Assembly (NCBI RefSeq): GCF_021130785.1
Contig: NC_060213.1
Location: 101,255,501 to 101,319,500, forward strand
Direction of reading: 5' to 3'
DNA: 64,000 bases
Origin: Homalodisca vitripennis
Taxonomy: Eukaryota; Arthropoda; Insecta; Hemiptera; Cicadellidae
The translations under genes and the position numbers were made by a program. The notes under the pieces were generated by a model. The model saw only the letters and a program-made list of their open reading frames with translations, was not told where the DNA came from and did no database searches. The number at the start of each line of letters is the position of its first letter. Position 1 is the first letter of the stretch. Positions 35,336-46,575 of the stretch are shown one piece after another.

Positions 35336-38300
35336 TTGGCAAATAAAATGTTTGTTGGTCACAATTTATAAAAGGCCATTTTATGATTTAAAAGTATTTT
35401 TAGTTTTGTTATTATATTTTTTAAATACAAGATTTAGTGATTTTAGTTTTATTTTTTACACATTGACAAAAAGAAAACAACTGTTTCCTCATATATAGAA
35501 GGTCCTTAAATGGACCAAGATAGTAATTCAATTAACCGTTGTGTAGCTTACGAGAAAATTTGTATAGTTTGATTTTAATTAACATAGCTAAGTGAATGTA
35601 ATTATAATAAAACTAAAGTTTTGAGATTTAAGATCTCACAAAGCGTACAGTAAGTAGATAAGTTTAACTACATATAGTTGAGAATAAAACAGAAGTATAT
35701 TGTGCACTATAGCGCTTGTATATAAAATGCGACTCCGGAGTGAAAGCTTGCTCTTGTTATGTTAGATCGAATGAGTTCTCCGGAAATTAACTATTTTGAG
35801 TTCACGATTTATTTCCAACTATTTCGGAATTAACGTTAGCTCAAATTTCTCTCTAGGTGAAAAAGATTAGTAAGATATACGTTGTATTCTGAGGAAGAAT
35901 AGGGTAAGAGAACCGTAACTGTAATTTACGGAACTCTTAAATATCAAAAAACCTGTTTTGGAGCGTTAAATTTGATTTCTTCTTAGATAATGTAGTTTTA
36001 AATTAATTTAAAGTTAGAAAATATACCAACATGCTTTAAATTGTCACGCAAAGATTGGGAATATTATAAGTATATAATGTCTTGTATTTAAAACCAACAC
36101 CAAAGGACATTGCACTAGAAGCACTGAAAAAATAAGTGTGAAAAATTACGACAGTACAGTTATAACATGTAAGGTATTTTTAAATCTGTCTCTATATAAT
36201 TTGCTGTAAAACGAATACCATCAATTATCGTCATACACAATTATCGTATATTTTATTTAATTTTGTTTTGTAGACGGTATATTATGACCTTACCCACGTC
36301 ATAATGGAAACAACTGGTTGTTATCGGCGATTTAGCAACACCAGTTCAAACATCATCGGAATATTTTAGTACAAGCTGCTCTAGTATTTAAATACCGTTA
36401 TAAACATTAATAATTTTAAATAATAAAATCATCCTTAGTTAAAGACAGCATTCAAATAGTTTATTAGTAGTTAATTCGTTGAATGTCAACCTACAAGAAT
36501 TGTAATTTAAAACTAAATTTCACGATACCAAATATAACTAGCGATCCCTATGATACCAACGCTAAGAATTAATATATACTTCCAATGATGGATAAAGTTT
36601 CTTGTGCTCTCAGCGTGTACAAGGGTAGCCGAACATCCTTAAGCCAAACGTATTTAATTAAACTTGGCTGAACTAGAGCCGCAACTACAAGAAACTGAGA
36701 TATTGCAGATGTAACGTTATATAGTACCAATATATATTTCCCGAATGTTATAACTTTTCTATAGTTAAAGTTACACATACATCGGAAAAAACGCTATATA
36801 TAGAACTTTAAACATACTACAGCGCAAATAAGGGTATTTATATCTTAATCATATGTTTCATATAAATTTAAACACACAGATACACTACATTCATTAACTA
36901 CACTTGCAAGTCCACACTTTCCATCATTATCACAGCTTCCATCTTCAACGTAAATGGTTTGATATTGTTCGATTTTGTTAGAATTACTATTATATTCATC
37001 TTGATGCGTTTCTTTTGCATACAACTGGTATATTGTTTATTGTATGTTAATAATTATGCATAGTTAATTTTATTAAACCTGTATTATTTTGTCAACTAAG
37101 CGTAAGAAATTAATTTTGTAATCGTTTACATATTGTCTACCTCATTGATAATACCTGAAGACGATATGAGTAAGAAATTTTGTTAATATTGGTTGTAAGT
37201 GGGAAATTTAATAAGTTTTCCTTTTTTATATATTCAATCATGTAAATATATTGTGCATTTCACGGCTATATAACCTTATTCTGCCTCTGAAATAGTGTAA
37301 TTTTTCATTTTATATATAAAATTCAGTTCTCCTAAGGTTTGATTTATTTTATTCTAGACAATTCATATTTTGAATAGAATTCAAATACCTCAATATCTCT
37401 TATAGAGTTCTATCCAGTTAAATGTTAAAGTTTGATTTGTAATGTTAGAAATATTCGTGCAATTTATAAAACGTGACCTGCTCGATTTTGCTTCTGAGTC
37501 TGACACAAAACTTGAAGCAGTATGCATAAAGTGAAAAGTAAAGGTGAATTGCCACCAGTATATACTATTAATTTTTGAAACAGCAAAACCACCAGCAGGC
37601 CTAGAGGGTTACAGGGGCTGAATTTTGATGAAAAATTAAATATTCAAATAATTTCCGAAACTTCTATAGAAGTTTATAGAACAGAGACCCGTTACGTTTG
37701 TTATAGTAAATACAATATCAGGTAGATTCCATAGTAAGTCGTTATTCTTACGAGGTCTCGGAATAGAGGAAATAAACATCGATACAATTCCGGTTCTTTA
37801 TGCGATGGCCTTTAAACTGCAGTACCAGCTAAGAACAATGCGGTAGAGATGCGTAATTTGTATCCTTATTATATTTCCTAACTTATTATGGCGTCCATGT
37901 GCAATTTATAAATTACAAAGAGTAAATTATTTTGTCTTGTAACTTTGTTTAAAAAATATTTTAATAGTATTGTTTTCATTAATGCTTTATTATTTAACAC
38001 TAAAGAAATAATTGTACAATAATGAATCCATTTATCAGTAATATTTCTTAACTTTGAAGCAATATATTAAAACTAAATAATCACTAAATAAGTTTCTTAA
38101 TATACAGGCGTATTGGCCTTTATAAAATCTCTCCCATTGTAAATATAGGAAGCGGTGAAATTACTTTACAAAAAACCTGCTAAACTTATTTTAACATTAG
38201 ACGAGTAGATTTTAGTAAAGCTATCTCAACTCAAAACGTGATTTAAAAACCAAAACAGCTAATTGTTGAAGGTCCCGACAGAACATAACGAAGTCTTTAC

Positions 38301-38734
38301 CAAAGTAACTGTAAACATTTCTTTGATAATGAAAGTTAATGACAGTCCACACTTCATGCTAATCGTATTCATACATACACATACAATCCAAGTATATGCA
38401 TATATATTAACTGATATAGGACTCATTATCTATATGAGCGCCAGAACGCGCCAGAACGCTGCGAACTGGACTTTAATATTTTGACCCCAAAATCAGTATT
38501 TTTATTTCTTATATCAAAGGGATCCTATGTTGAGTTTAAATTCCTTGGAGGGGTTTGAATGAATTAATTAATTAAAAATTGCTTTATAAAAGAGGCAGAG
38601 TTATTAATATCAATACCTCTCTCCAAATAAACTTCATATTTTATGCAGTAAATTTACAACAGATTGATACATTTGTGGGAAAATATTAACTTATTATTTA
38701 AATAGAATATAACCAAAATGTTTAACCCGAATTA

Positions 38735-39690
38735 AGTTGCTAGACTACCAGAAGAGGACATGACTTTAAGCAGTTTCTAATAAGGAAAAGTATTATTTAA
38801 CCTCAGGACTAACCATAAATAATGAGTTTTGCAAAGTAAGTTTATTGCAAATGGTGGAAATGCAACGTGCATAAAAATATATTATAACTGCTGCAAAAAG
38901 TTCAGGAATGTAAATATTATAAACAACATACACAGAATGTTTCGTAAGAAATATAATACTAAGCATAATATATACTTTAGTAGAACAAATATTCCTGCAA
39001 CAGTCATAACTACTTGTACTTTTGCTGCAATAACTTCAGTGTTGGTTTACAGACGTTTACATTTGTGCCAAGCTTTTAGTTTATTTATGATAATTGGGCT
39101 CTGCAGCAGCGCTCCGGTCTTAAAACCTTATAAGTTATACAGAACAGAGTTTCAATCTTCACTTCCTTGCATCAAATTCCTTCCCATTGCAGTGAAGTAT
39201 CGGCCAAGCTGAAATCATATAGTAAATAGTAAGATGCTATAAAAAGAATGTAAATATTAAGTATTTTCTCTAAATATTTAACGTGTAGGTATATAAGCAT
39301 ATTCATGAAAAGGAAGACATCCATTTAATAACGTCTCACAAATTCCTAACTCAACCAACCATTTTTATTGCATTTCACTCCAAAGCCTATAATTATGTTG
39401 AAGTTCATGAACTAACAGCTTAAATAATTCTTTAAGTCTTTTAATTTTACTAAATATAATCGATCCTAATGTATAATCACTCTGACGATGACCGAAAGAG
39501 AGTGATAAAATGAATCTTTAGATAAGTAACGATGAAACTCCTTGTACCTACCGAAAAATGAAATGAGGTCAGAAATGTTTCTGTAATTAATGTAATGCTC
39601 AGTCAAACTATGATTTGAAACCATCATTGAGGCTTCTGATTCAAACCTCACCAAAGTATTAGTAGCACATAACAAATTTGATTGAAAAAT
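38735..39690 (+). repeat. Copy B block 1 (pairs with 4890-6010)
   Basis: This is the left end of the second copy. It contains the conserved core at 39063-39167. The alignment to copy A ends at about 39690; the following 300 bases before block 2 are AT-rich, with a short C-rich patch at 39755-39780. Confidence 0.8.
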
Positions 39691-39999
39691 TAAAAAATAA
39701 ACTTTAAATTCTTTAATAATCTTTTAAATAATTCATTTACATTTGAAAATTTTGACCCACCCCCTCCAAAATCCCATTTTTGGGAAAGAGGCAGTTGTAA
39801 CAGTGAATAAAATGTTCCCTTTTATTTCCTAGAAAGGCGTCCCGAGCTCCATCCCTCCATATTTATCCATCAAAAACTAATCAGAGTGTATCCATACTTT
39901 TAACCCACAGTGTATACATTTTGTAACACTCCAAGAGGCTTACAGCTGATGGGAAATATTACAGGTGAAGAATTCGGATGGACAAGGTCTTACTACGAG

Positions 40000-40375
40000 T
40001 AGTATAAAACCCCATCCACGAAGCTTTCCATTGATTCATAGTTACAGTTAAAAAGTGAATACACTTTAACAGTATTTTATCGGTTTACATACATTTTGTA
40101 AATCTTACATAGAAAAATGAAATGTAAAAGTTAGCTCTGTACGGTATAAGTTGTTCGATTTTAGAGCCCCTGCTGCCGAGCCTAGTCACCATTAATAAAC
40201 TAAAAAGTCACAAAGTAAGAAACCTATAAACCAAAGCTGTTTATAGCAACAAGTGCATATAACTGTTACAGCAACCCCGGTTTTACTGCGGCGGGGATTA
40301 TGGCTTTACCTTCCTTATGTTCTATAAATCATACATCAATTTTTATTCTTTAAATATTAGACTGTGTCAATATAA
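40000..40375 (+). repeat. Copy B block 2 (pairs with 11215-11600)
   Basis: It matches the anchors of copy A block 2 in order, including ggcggggattatggctttac. Confidence 0.85.
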
Positions 40376-40524
40376 GATATAATTTATGTAGCAATTTAGA
40401 TTGAAAATAATTATAACTAATATCTTCTCATAAATTAGGAACGGATACAAGTTCAGGTACCTTCTTAAAACTGTAAGCAATAGTTTTTAAAGGATATTTG
40501 GGCATTTATGATAATATAACTGGC

Positions 40525-40740
40525 TGAGTGTTACCGAAGCTTATAACTCGAGGGTCTAGAAAAAATTAACTTATGTCTCTCCTCACGATATATACCGATA
40601 TATATGAATAAAAATATAACAATGCTACGTGTGACTTGAAATTTTACATGAAGTTTTAGTAAAATAAGTAATGTTGAGCTTTATGATGGTCCATGTCACT
40701 CCATGTGATTTAGTTCAGAATAAGTGAATTGGTCTTATGG
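40525..40740 (+). repeat. Dispersed repeat family R1, copy 3
   Basis: It starts ggctgagtgttaccgaagc and includes gacttgaaatttta, then tgtcactccatgtgattt. It lies in the 3.2 kb that separates blocks 2 and 3 only in copy B. Confidence 0.6.
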
Positions 40741-41869
40741 GTAATAATTATGGTTACAAAAAAAATATAAAATAATTATGTAACATATGTAACATAAACA
40801 ATTTTGTTACATTTTAACTTGTAATATAGAACTGCTAATGAAATGAGCAATAAATTCTAAATTTTACGTGTAATCTCAGCGGTTCCTATTATGTGACACT
40901 TGGTGAGGCGTACTCCTATTTCGTAGTATAATACGAGATATTACGTAAGTAGTACTACTTGCGTGAGCTTTAATAAATTGAAATATAAGAAATAAACGTA
41001 ATTAGTTACATTTTGGTAGTATAAAATTCTATTTCTCAGTTATTTTATTGCCAGTTAACTTGAACTCTGCGAAATGGGAGGATGTAAGCGAGCACAGCCA
41101 GCGAAGACTGTTCCGAGAAGTAGGCACAGTCCTATAACTAACTAGCAAGTTAGAGTTTTTGAAAACAGAATGTGATTTGGAATAAACATGCGAATCTTTA
41201 ATTTAAAATATAATAATTAGTAGGATGCAACTATTAAGTTTAACGCTCAATTTAACATAATAATAATAAGGTTACAAGTAATTAAATAGTACTAGTAATA
41301 ATTATAAAATTATTTTATTTATCATACCTCACAAAAACATTTAGAACTGGCAACATAAACGAGAAAAAAGCTTGAGAGATGTTAAAATTACACGCGAGAT
41401 GAAATGTGGTGGTTTATTTTTCCGTTGCTGTTGTTGGCTAGAGGCTAGTTTGACATTGACCAATCAGTTATTAGTTTCGGCTTTGACTCCAGATGTTGAA
41501 CAACATGTTAAGAACGTTACAATGTAATGAGCGAATGAATTTCAGATTTTTTTATTATTTCCAAAGACCAATTGATCAACACTGTTTGTTGAAGAGAATT
41601 TCAAAAGTACTACATGATAATATTTGGCCACCGTCTAAATATTTAAACGTTTAACTTTATATTCAAATTAAATATTTAATGAGAACATTCTAAAATGATT
41701 CTTGTAAACGAATACTACACGAAAAACACCACTTTTAAATGTCAAATTGAAATATATTGAAAACGAAATGTCACAGTAAACAAATTAAAACTTATTTAAT
41801 AACATTCTGAGTTATTGCCGACATAATATAAAAGTATGTGTTCTGTTATACAGAAACGACAAATGAAAA
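40741..41869. other. AT-rich DNA; nothing recognised
   Basis: Contains no supported gene, RNA or repeat. Confidence 0.35.
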
Positions 41870-42010
41870 TTCTACACACTGAGTTTGATGATGGTTGCAT
41901 GTAGCACTTGATGGGATTTGGCTGAGCGTTAGCTAATATTTTTGCATTTTCTTAGGGATAACCATGATAGCAACGAGAAAAAAGAAAAAAAATAGTTTTG
42001 TAAACAAAAC
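41870..42010 (+). repeat. Dispersed repeat family R1, copy 4 (partial)
   Basis: It contains gatgggatttggctgagcgt, tagctaatatttttgcat and atagcaacgagaaa, the right half of the family order. Confidence 0.7.
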
Positions 42011-42467
42011 GATTTGAATCATTTGAGATTTTAACATGGGAATTTGTTTAAGAAATGTAGCATATTTACACATTAAAAAAATAATAGATTGGAAAATCAA
42101 TGTTGAAAGATGATAACACTATCTATCTTCAACGCAATATTTGTCATACTACTCCTTCCCAAACTAACAGGAGTTTTTAAAAATTAAAAGACAGCTAATG
42201 AAACATGTCATAAGACATCCATAGACTTTTACAGGAAACTTTATTTTCACTCAGAAAAGAATCTGTTCTCTGGTGGCGCACGTCCAAACATAGAATTTGG
42301 ATGAGGGAGATTTAAGCCTATCACTGAGAAGGCTGACACAATTTCTCTTTCGCTTACCGAGGGAATGAAAAACTTTGTTGACTTTGTTTTCTGTACGATG
42401 TGAGTCTGTCATTATAGTATGTAGGATATCTTGAGACTGAAATAAACTATGTTTTGTTTCTATTGAT

Positions 42468-43230
42468 GTGACAACGTCTTAAATTAGGTTGCGGCTCGGA
42501 GTCACTCATGAAAAAGTGTAACGCCCGGTAACGTTACGACGCCCGTCCAGTGGGTCCGCCGCACGGGATCCGCACGGGATAAAGCAGATAACTATGGGTC
42601 CGCCGCACGGGATAAAGCAGATAACTATGTTTATTCGTGAAAATGTGGAGTGCTTAGATTCGTCATTTACAACTACAACAATAAAGGTAAATAATTGTAC
42701 ACTGATATTTCATTATCGTAAACTATGATTGATTGATTAATTGTTAGATTGACACAAAAGTTGAGAAACTGAGTTTATAGGTTATGTCATACTATTGACA
42801 AATGTTGATAGTGTTAAGTAAATTATTAGTTTAAATCACTGCAATCAATCGTAAATCAGTCGATTGAGAAGAAACAGCGCGTATTGCTAGTTAAACATTT
42901 AAAATAACAAATTATAACCTCTAACCTGCCATAACAGTGCGACCAAACAAACGAACTAAACCGACCAATCACCACGCGCGGAGTTAGAATTTAACTGTGT
43001 TTAGCAAGAATTTCAAATTCCAATTTTAGTAAATGTTTTATTCAACTTTACCATTTACAATAAAAAATTTTAATTAATTTCAAATTATGTACAATGTTTT
43101 AGTAAACAAAATATATTTCTATAGTTAAAATTTGTGCAATTCTTATTTTCATTCAATTCCTTGTTCCTATTGTGCAATTTAATAATATTCATATCAATAA
43201 ATATTCTACCGAGAAAAAAGACGTTGTCAC
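42468..43230. mobile_element. MITE-like element with 13-bp perfect terminal inverted repeats
   Basis: The end gtgacaacgtctt (42468-42480) is perfectly inverted at 43218-43230, giving a 763-bp unit. It lies in the part of copy B with no counterpart in A. The left subterminal 160 bases are GC-rich (cgcccggtaacgttacgacg) while the rest is AT-rich. There is no transposase. I could not define a target duplication, so the true ends may be a few bases further out. A DNA-transposon derivative is the simplest reading. Confidence 0.6.
42552..42628. repeat. Two-unit direct repeat inside the MITE-like element
   Basis: The unit gggtccgccgcacggga...taaagcagataactat occurs twice, at 42552-42594 and 42595-42628. 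The first unit carries an extra partial copy of ccgcacggga. This is a local slippage duplication. Confidence 0.85.
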
Positions 43231-43344
43231 GTAAAATCTTCGCCCGTAAAACCGACTTTACAGGCAACCATAACCATAATTTTTTTATGTTATATGTCTT
43301 ATTTTAGTATTAGAAAAATAGACCTTTAGAAACCAAACACCTTG

Positions 43345-43373
<29 letters not shown>
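43345..43373. repeat. Poly-T run, 29 bases
   Basis: An uninterrupted T run. On the minus strand it would be a poly-A tail, so it could mark the 3' end of a retroposed sequence, but no matching body or target duplication was identified. Confidence 0.6.
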
Positions 43374-43377
<4 letters not shown>

Positions 43378-43589
43378 CTTTTATAACACTCCTTATGTGA
43401 ATTTATTTCCAGATATAGACTTTAATGCTCACGAGGTCTCTCTTTCCTAATAAAAACGACGGAAAATGAACTGGTCTCCAAAATATCTCTTTACCTTATA
43501 AATATATCTGAATTGTTAAAATAATAAAACATTGGTATTCTTAAATTGTAATAAGGAATAAGAGGACCAAAATTCTAGTTAGTATATAC

Positions 43590-44290
43590 TAAAAACATAT
43601 TATTGGTTTGTATACGTGTTACAAAATATTGGAATACACTCTCAATATTACAAGCGTAAAAATTGGAATCAATTTACGATGATAGAACGAATTTTAAATT
43701 ACTGCATGGTACTCAGTAAAAAAGGTTTGGTTTTAATCTGCAGGTTGTATTGAAAGAGAAGTAACGATCCTCGAGCACATAACATTCCAACACTCGCGTC
43801 CCAAGTACACAGTAACATTTATATACATTTGCTTCAATATACTGCGGAAGTTTTATACTCTATGTCGACTTTCTGTAGTTACGTTGAGTCCTCGTACAGC
43901 GCTTTTATGACCTGTCACATAGCAAAGAGCAATGAACGGATAGAATAAACGACGTTTTTACTTTCGTTCAGTGATTACTAAGAAATGTAATGAGTTTTAT
44001 TATTAATACAAATAAGCTCAGCTAAAATTAAATACAATTAATATATTATAATTGTGTAATGTGTACACACAGAAGTTATCATGCAATACGTCAGCAATTA
44101 AACGTTTACCATTAAAGTTTTAGTTGACCTACATTTACTTATGCATTAACACAAGTAGACAATTTCCTCACGTGCTAGATAAATTGACGTAAGATCATTC
44201 CCTGGTATAATTGTAACCCAGGGATTCTATTACGTAGTAAATTTAAACATGTATTAATTAATGTTTTATCTGAGTTTAAATGATGGATAT
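43590..44290 (+). repeat. Copy B block 3 (pairs with 11690-12400)
   Basis: It matches the anchors of copy A block 3 in order, ending with similar ttttatctgagttta and tttgatttgagttc sequences. Confidence 0.85.
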
Positions 44291-44439
44291 ATTTACCTCA
44301 TTAGAGAAAGTGTTAAAAAATGCAATATCTGCTCTTTCTTAAGGCCACAATTCAATAATCGCTCCGGTAACTCGTATCTCTGCAATTGTATATTTTTTGT
44401 AAATAACAGTGCACTCTTCATTATCTGAGCTTTGATCAC

Positions 44440-44680
44440 TCTTGGGGAATGGAATATTTCATTTCTAGCACCATGCCTTGAAAACGACCTGAGATATAGA
44501 CTTGATATTGTGTACAAAGCTTTATTATGTATGAGGAACAATTACTTCAATTATGATGCATGTCATTCCATGGGATTTGGGTGACCTTTAGCGAATATCT
44601 TTACTGTGGTCTTTATGTGTAGTATGTGATAGCAACTAGAAAATAGCAAAATGAATACTTTTGTAAAGAAACTGAACACA
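44440..44680 (+). repeat. Dispersed repeat family R1, copy 5
   Basis: It contains gaaaacgacctgagatatag, gcatgtcattccatgggatt, tagcgaatatctttac and agcaactagaaaatag. The reading frames over it (44293-44841, minus) are chance. Confidence 0.7.
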
Positions 44681-45774
44681 TTCATAAGAAGGTCACCACA
44701 TGACATATGCACATTTAGGTTAAACATTCTAACATATACGTACAAAGACTTGGTGTGTCGGCTTTTATTGTCTACTAAAAACCTTTTATGTAGGGAAACG
44801 GAAATATTAACAGCCCTAACCACATGAATGGTGGTTTGCACAGCTCCTAATAATTCTGATTTACGAGGAATCGGATTGCTATCTTTACACTTTAAATAAT
44901 CTCACAAAATGCGTGCGCATTCACCCTATAAATGTGTCAGAGTGAAAAATTTACTCGTAGTAAGACATGAGTTTATTTTAGACAGAATTTCAAAAGCCTC
45001 CACAGGTTAAAGATTCCGAAAACATTTGAACGCACAGCTAGAGTCAACATGAACAACTAACTTACTTAAATTCAAACTTTGATAAAAGTGAAACCATTGA
45101 ATTAACCCTCCTAGAAGGCCTCTTCAAGTATAGCGTCCTCAATCATGAATGTCGAGACTCACTAATCGAAACGATTGAACTTCAGTTTGATTTGTGTAAT
45201 TATTAAGCACCTAGAAGAAGGTTTCTACTTTTAAACAATTTTATTTGTGTATATAAAACAGAGAGTAGAGGAAAATTGGCTCTTGAGGAACACCGAATGT
45301 TAATTTTATTAATGTTTTTGAATAATTTGTAATTTGGACAGTTAATTTGTGATCAAGTTACGAGTTAATCTTCTGGTACAGTTATACTCACTCTATGTAC
45401 ATAAAATGGTAAACGGAAAAATTTTTTTAAGTGGGCAAAAATATACATGAAGCACCTGTCTGATGTTGCCTATGTGTCATACTTACAATCACCATCAACA
45501 ACTTGAGAAATTCTCAATTGTGATAATTATAAATATAATATTTAAATGTAGTAAAACTGTTGCCAGTATTTTTTGGATGATAGTAAACTCCAAAAGTGTT
45601 TAATTAAAATAACGTAAACAATGAAACACTTTAAATTTTAAAAATATGTATATCAATATATACCACACTAAATAGTAATGATTGCTGCTAAACTAAATAC
45701 ACTTAGGAATTTAAAACGGTAAATAGATAACCCTATTTATCCGTCTGTGCGATAATTCTTGTTATAAATATCCT
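44681..45774. other. AT-rich part of copy B with one matched sub-block; no gene
   Basis: The piece at 45235-45395 matches 12815-12970 of copy A. Nothing else is recognised. Confidence 0.45.
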
Positions 45775-46085
45775 AGAGACTTTAAACCTGGTATATGGGT
45801 TCTTCTTGGTTATAAAAGACCCCTATTTATTGCTAGAGGTCACAGGGCACCCCTTTACATTAAGGCACCCGCGTCGATCTGGCTGTCCACCTTTATGATA
45901 ACTCGATAGTGGCTTTGAAGACCTATTTAAATTTATTTTAGAGTAGCTTGTAATTAGTGTTATGTGGATATATCAACAGAGTACTAAGTTGAACCCCTTA
46001 AAGTTTTTCCAAAGTGTTTTATCCCAATTCTGTAAATATAAATTTTATAACATAAAGCCAAGTACGTCTAAATACACGTGATATA
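45775..46085 (+). repeat. Copy B block 4 (pairs with 14030-14372)
   Basis: It matches up to the TA at 46084-46085, where the pogo-type element starts. Anchors are atgggttcttcttggt and gtgttatgtggatatat-like. Confidence 0.8.
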
Positions 46086-46274
46086 GGCATAGTGGCCACT
46101 GCGGGCAAAGTTGCCACTTGATGTTTTCTTCCCCGTATAGTGCTGTAGCCTCGCGGCAATAGTCTCAACTACTCGCCCGGCAGCCATTGTTATTATGTTG
46201 TAGTTTGGTGCCGTTCAGACGCAAGCTCACCGAGATATCGCAAATTTTCCACTTTTTACACCCTCTGATATTAT

Positions 46275-46563
46275 GTAAGTGCACCACATGTTTTGCTTTT
46301 AGTTTATTGTAGGCCTAGGTGAAGTAAATTGTACATCAATCGTGCAAAACAACATGTTTCTAGCTTTGAATTCATATGTCTCAACAGTAGATTACTGCAA
46401 CGGGTTGTACGTGAAATATTGTATTTAAAAATGGCGTGCTAGAGGGCAAAGTGGCCACGGCCGTGGCCACTTTGCCCGCAATGTATGTTTGTATGAAACT
46501 TGATTTCCAATATTTTTTTCAGTTATTCTAATTCCGTGTTTTTTTTGTTTTTTTTTTTTGCAG
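46275..46563 (+). other. Candidate intron in the transposon leader
   Basis: A good donor (tat|gtaagt) at 46275 and a long pyrimidine tract ending in gcag at 46563 lie just before the transposase start at 46576. Both fit splice consensus, so the leader was probably spliced. The palindrome at 46444-46477 lies inside. This is inferred from sequence alone. Confidence 0.45.
46444..46477. repeat. Perfect 34-bp palindrome made of two head-to-head terminal-type motifs
   Basis: The left half gggcaaagtggccacgg (46444-46460) is perfectly complementary to the right half (46461-46477), with no spacer. Each half carries the gtggccac(tttgccc) motif that also forms the element ends, so this may be an extra transposase-binding site or a relic of two joined ends. 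Confidence 0.9.
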
Positions 46564-46575
46564 AATAAAAACAGT

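Larger units (their letters stand above)
28871..38734. other. Spacer between copies A and B: AT-rich, no gene recognised
   Basis: About 9.9 kb without supported coding frames. A slightly less AT-rich part at 33230-33930 contains an 80-codon minus-strand frame (33677-33919) with no recognisable domain; it may belong to an unrecognised repeat. Two sub-features, at about 30.1 kb and 35.3 kb, are listed separately. Confidence 0.4.

Noticed and set aside
43345..43373. Poly-T run considered as the tail of a processed pseudogene on the minus strand
   Set aside because: The neighbouring sequence contains no recognisable coding sequence and no target duplication was found.
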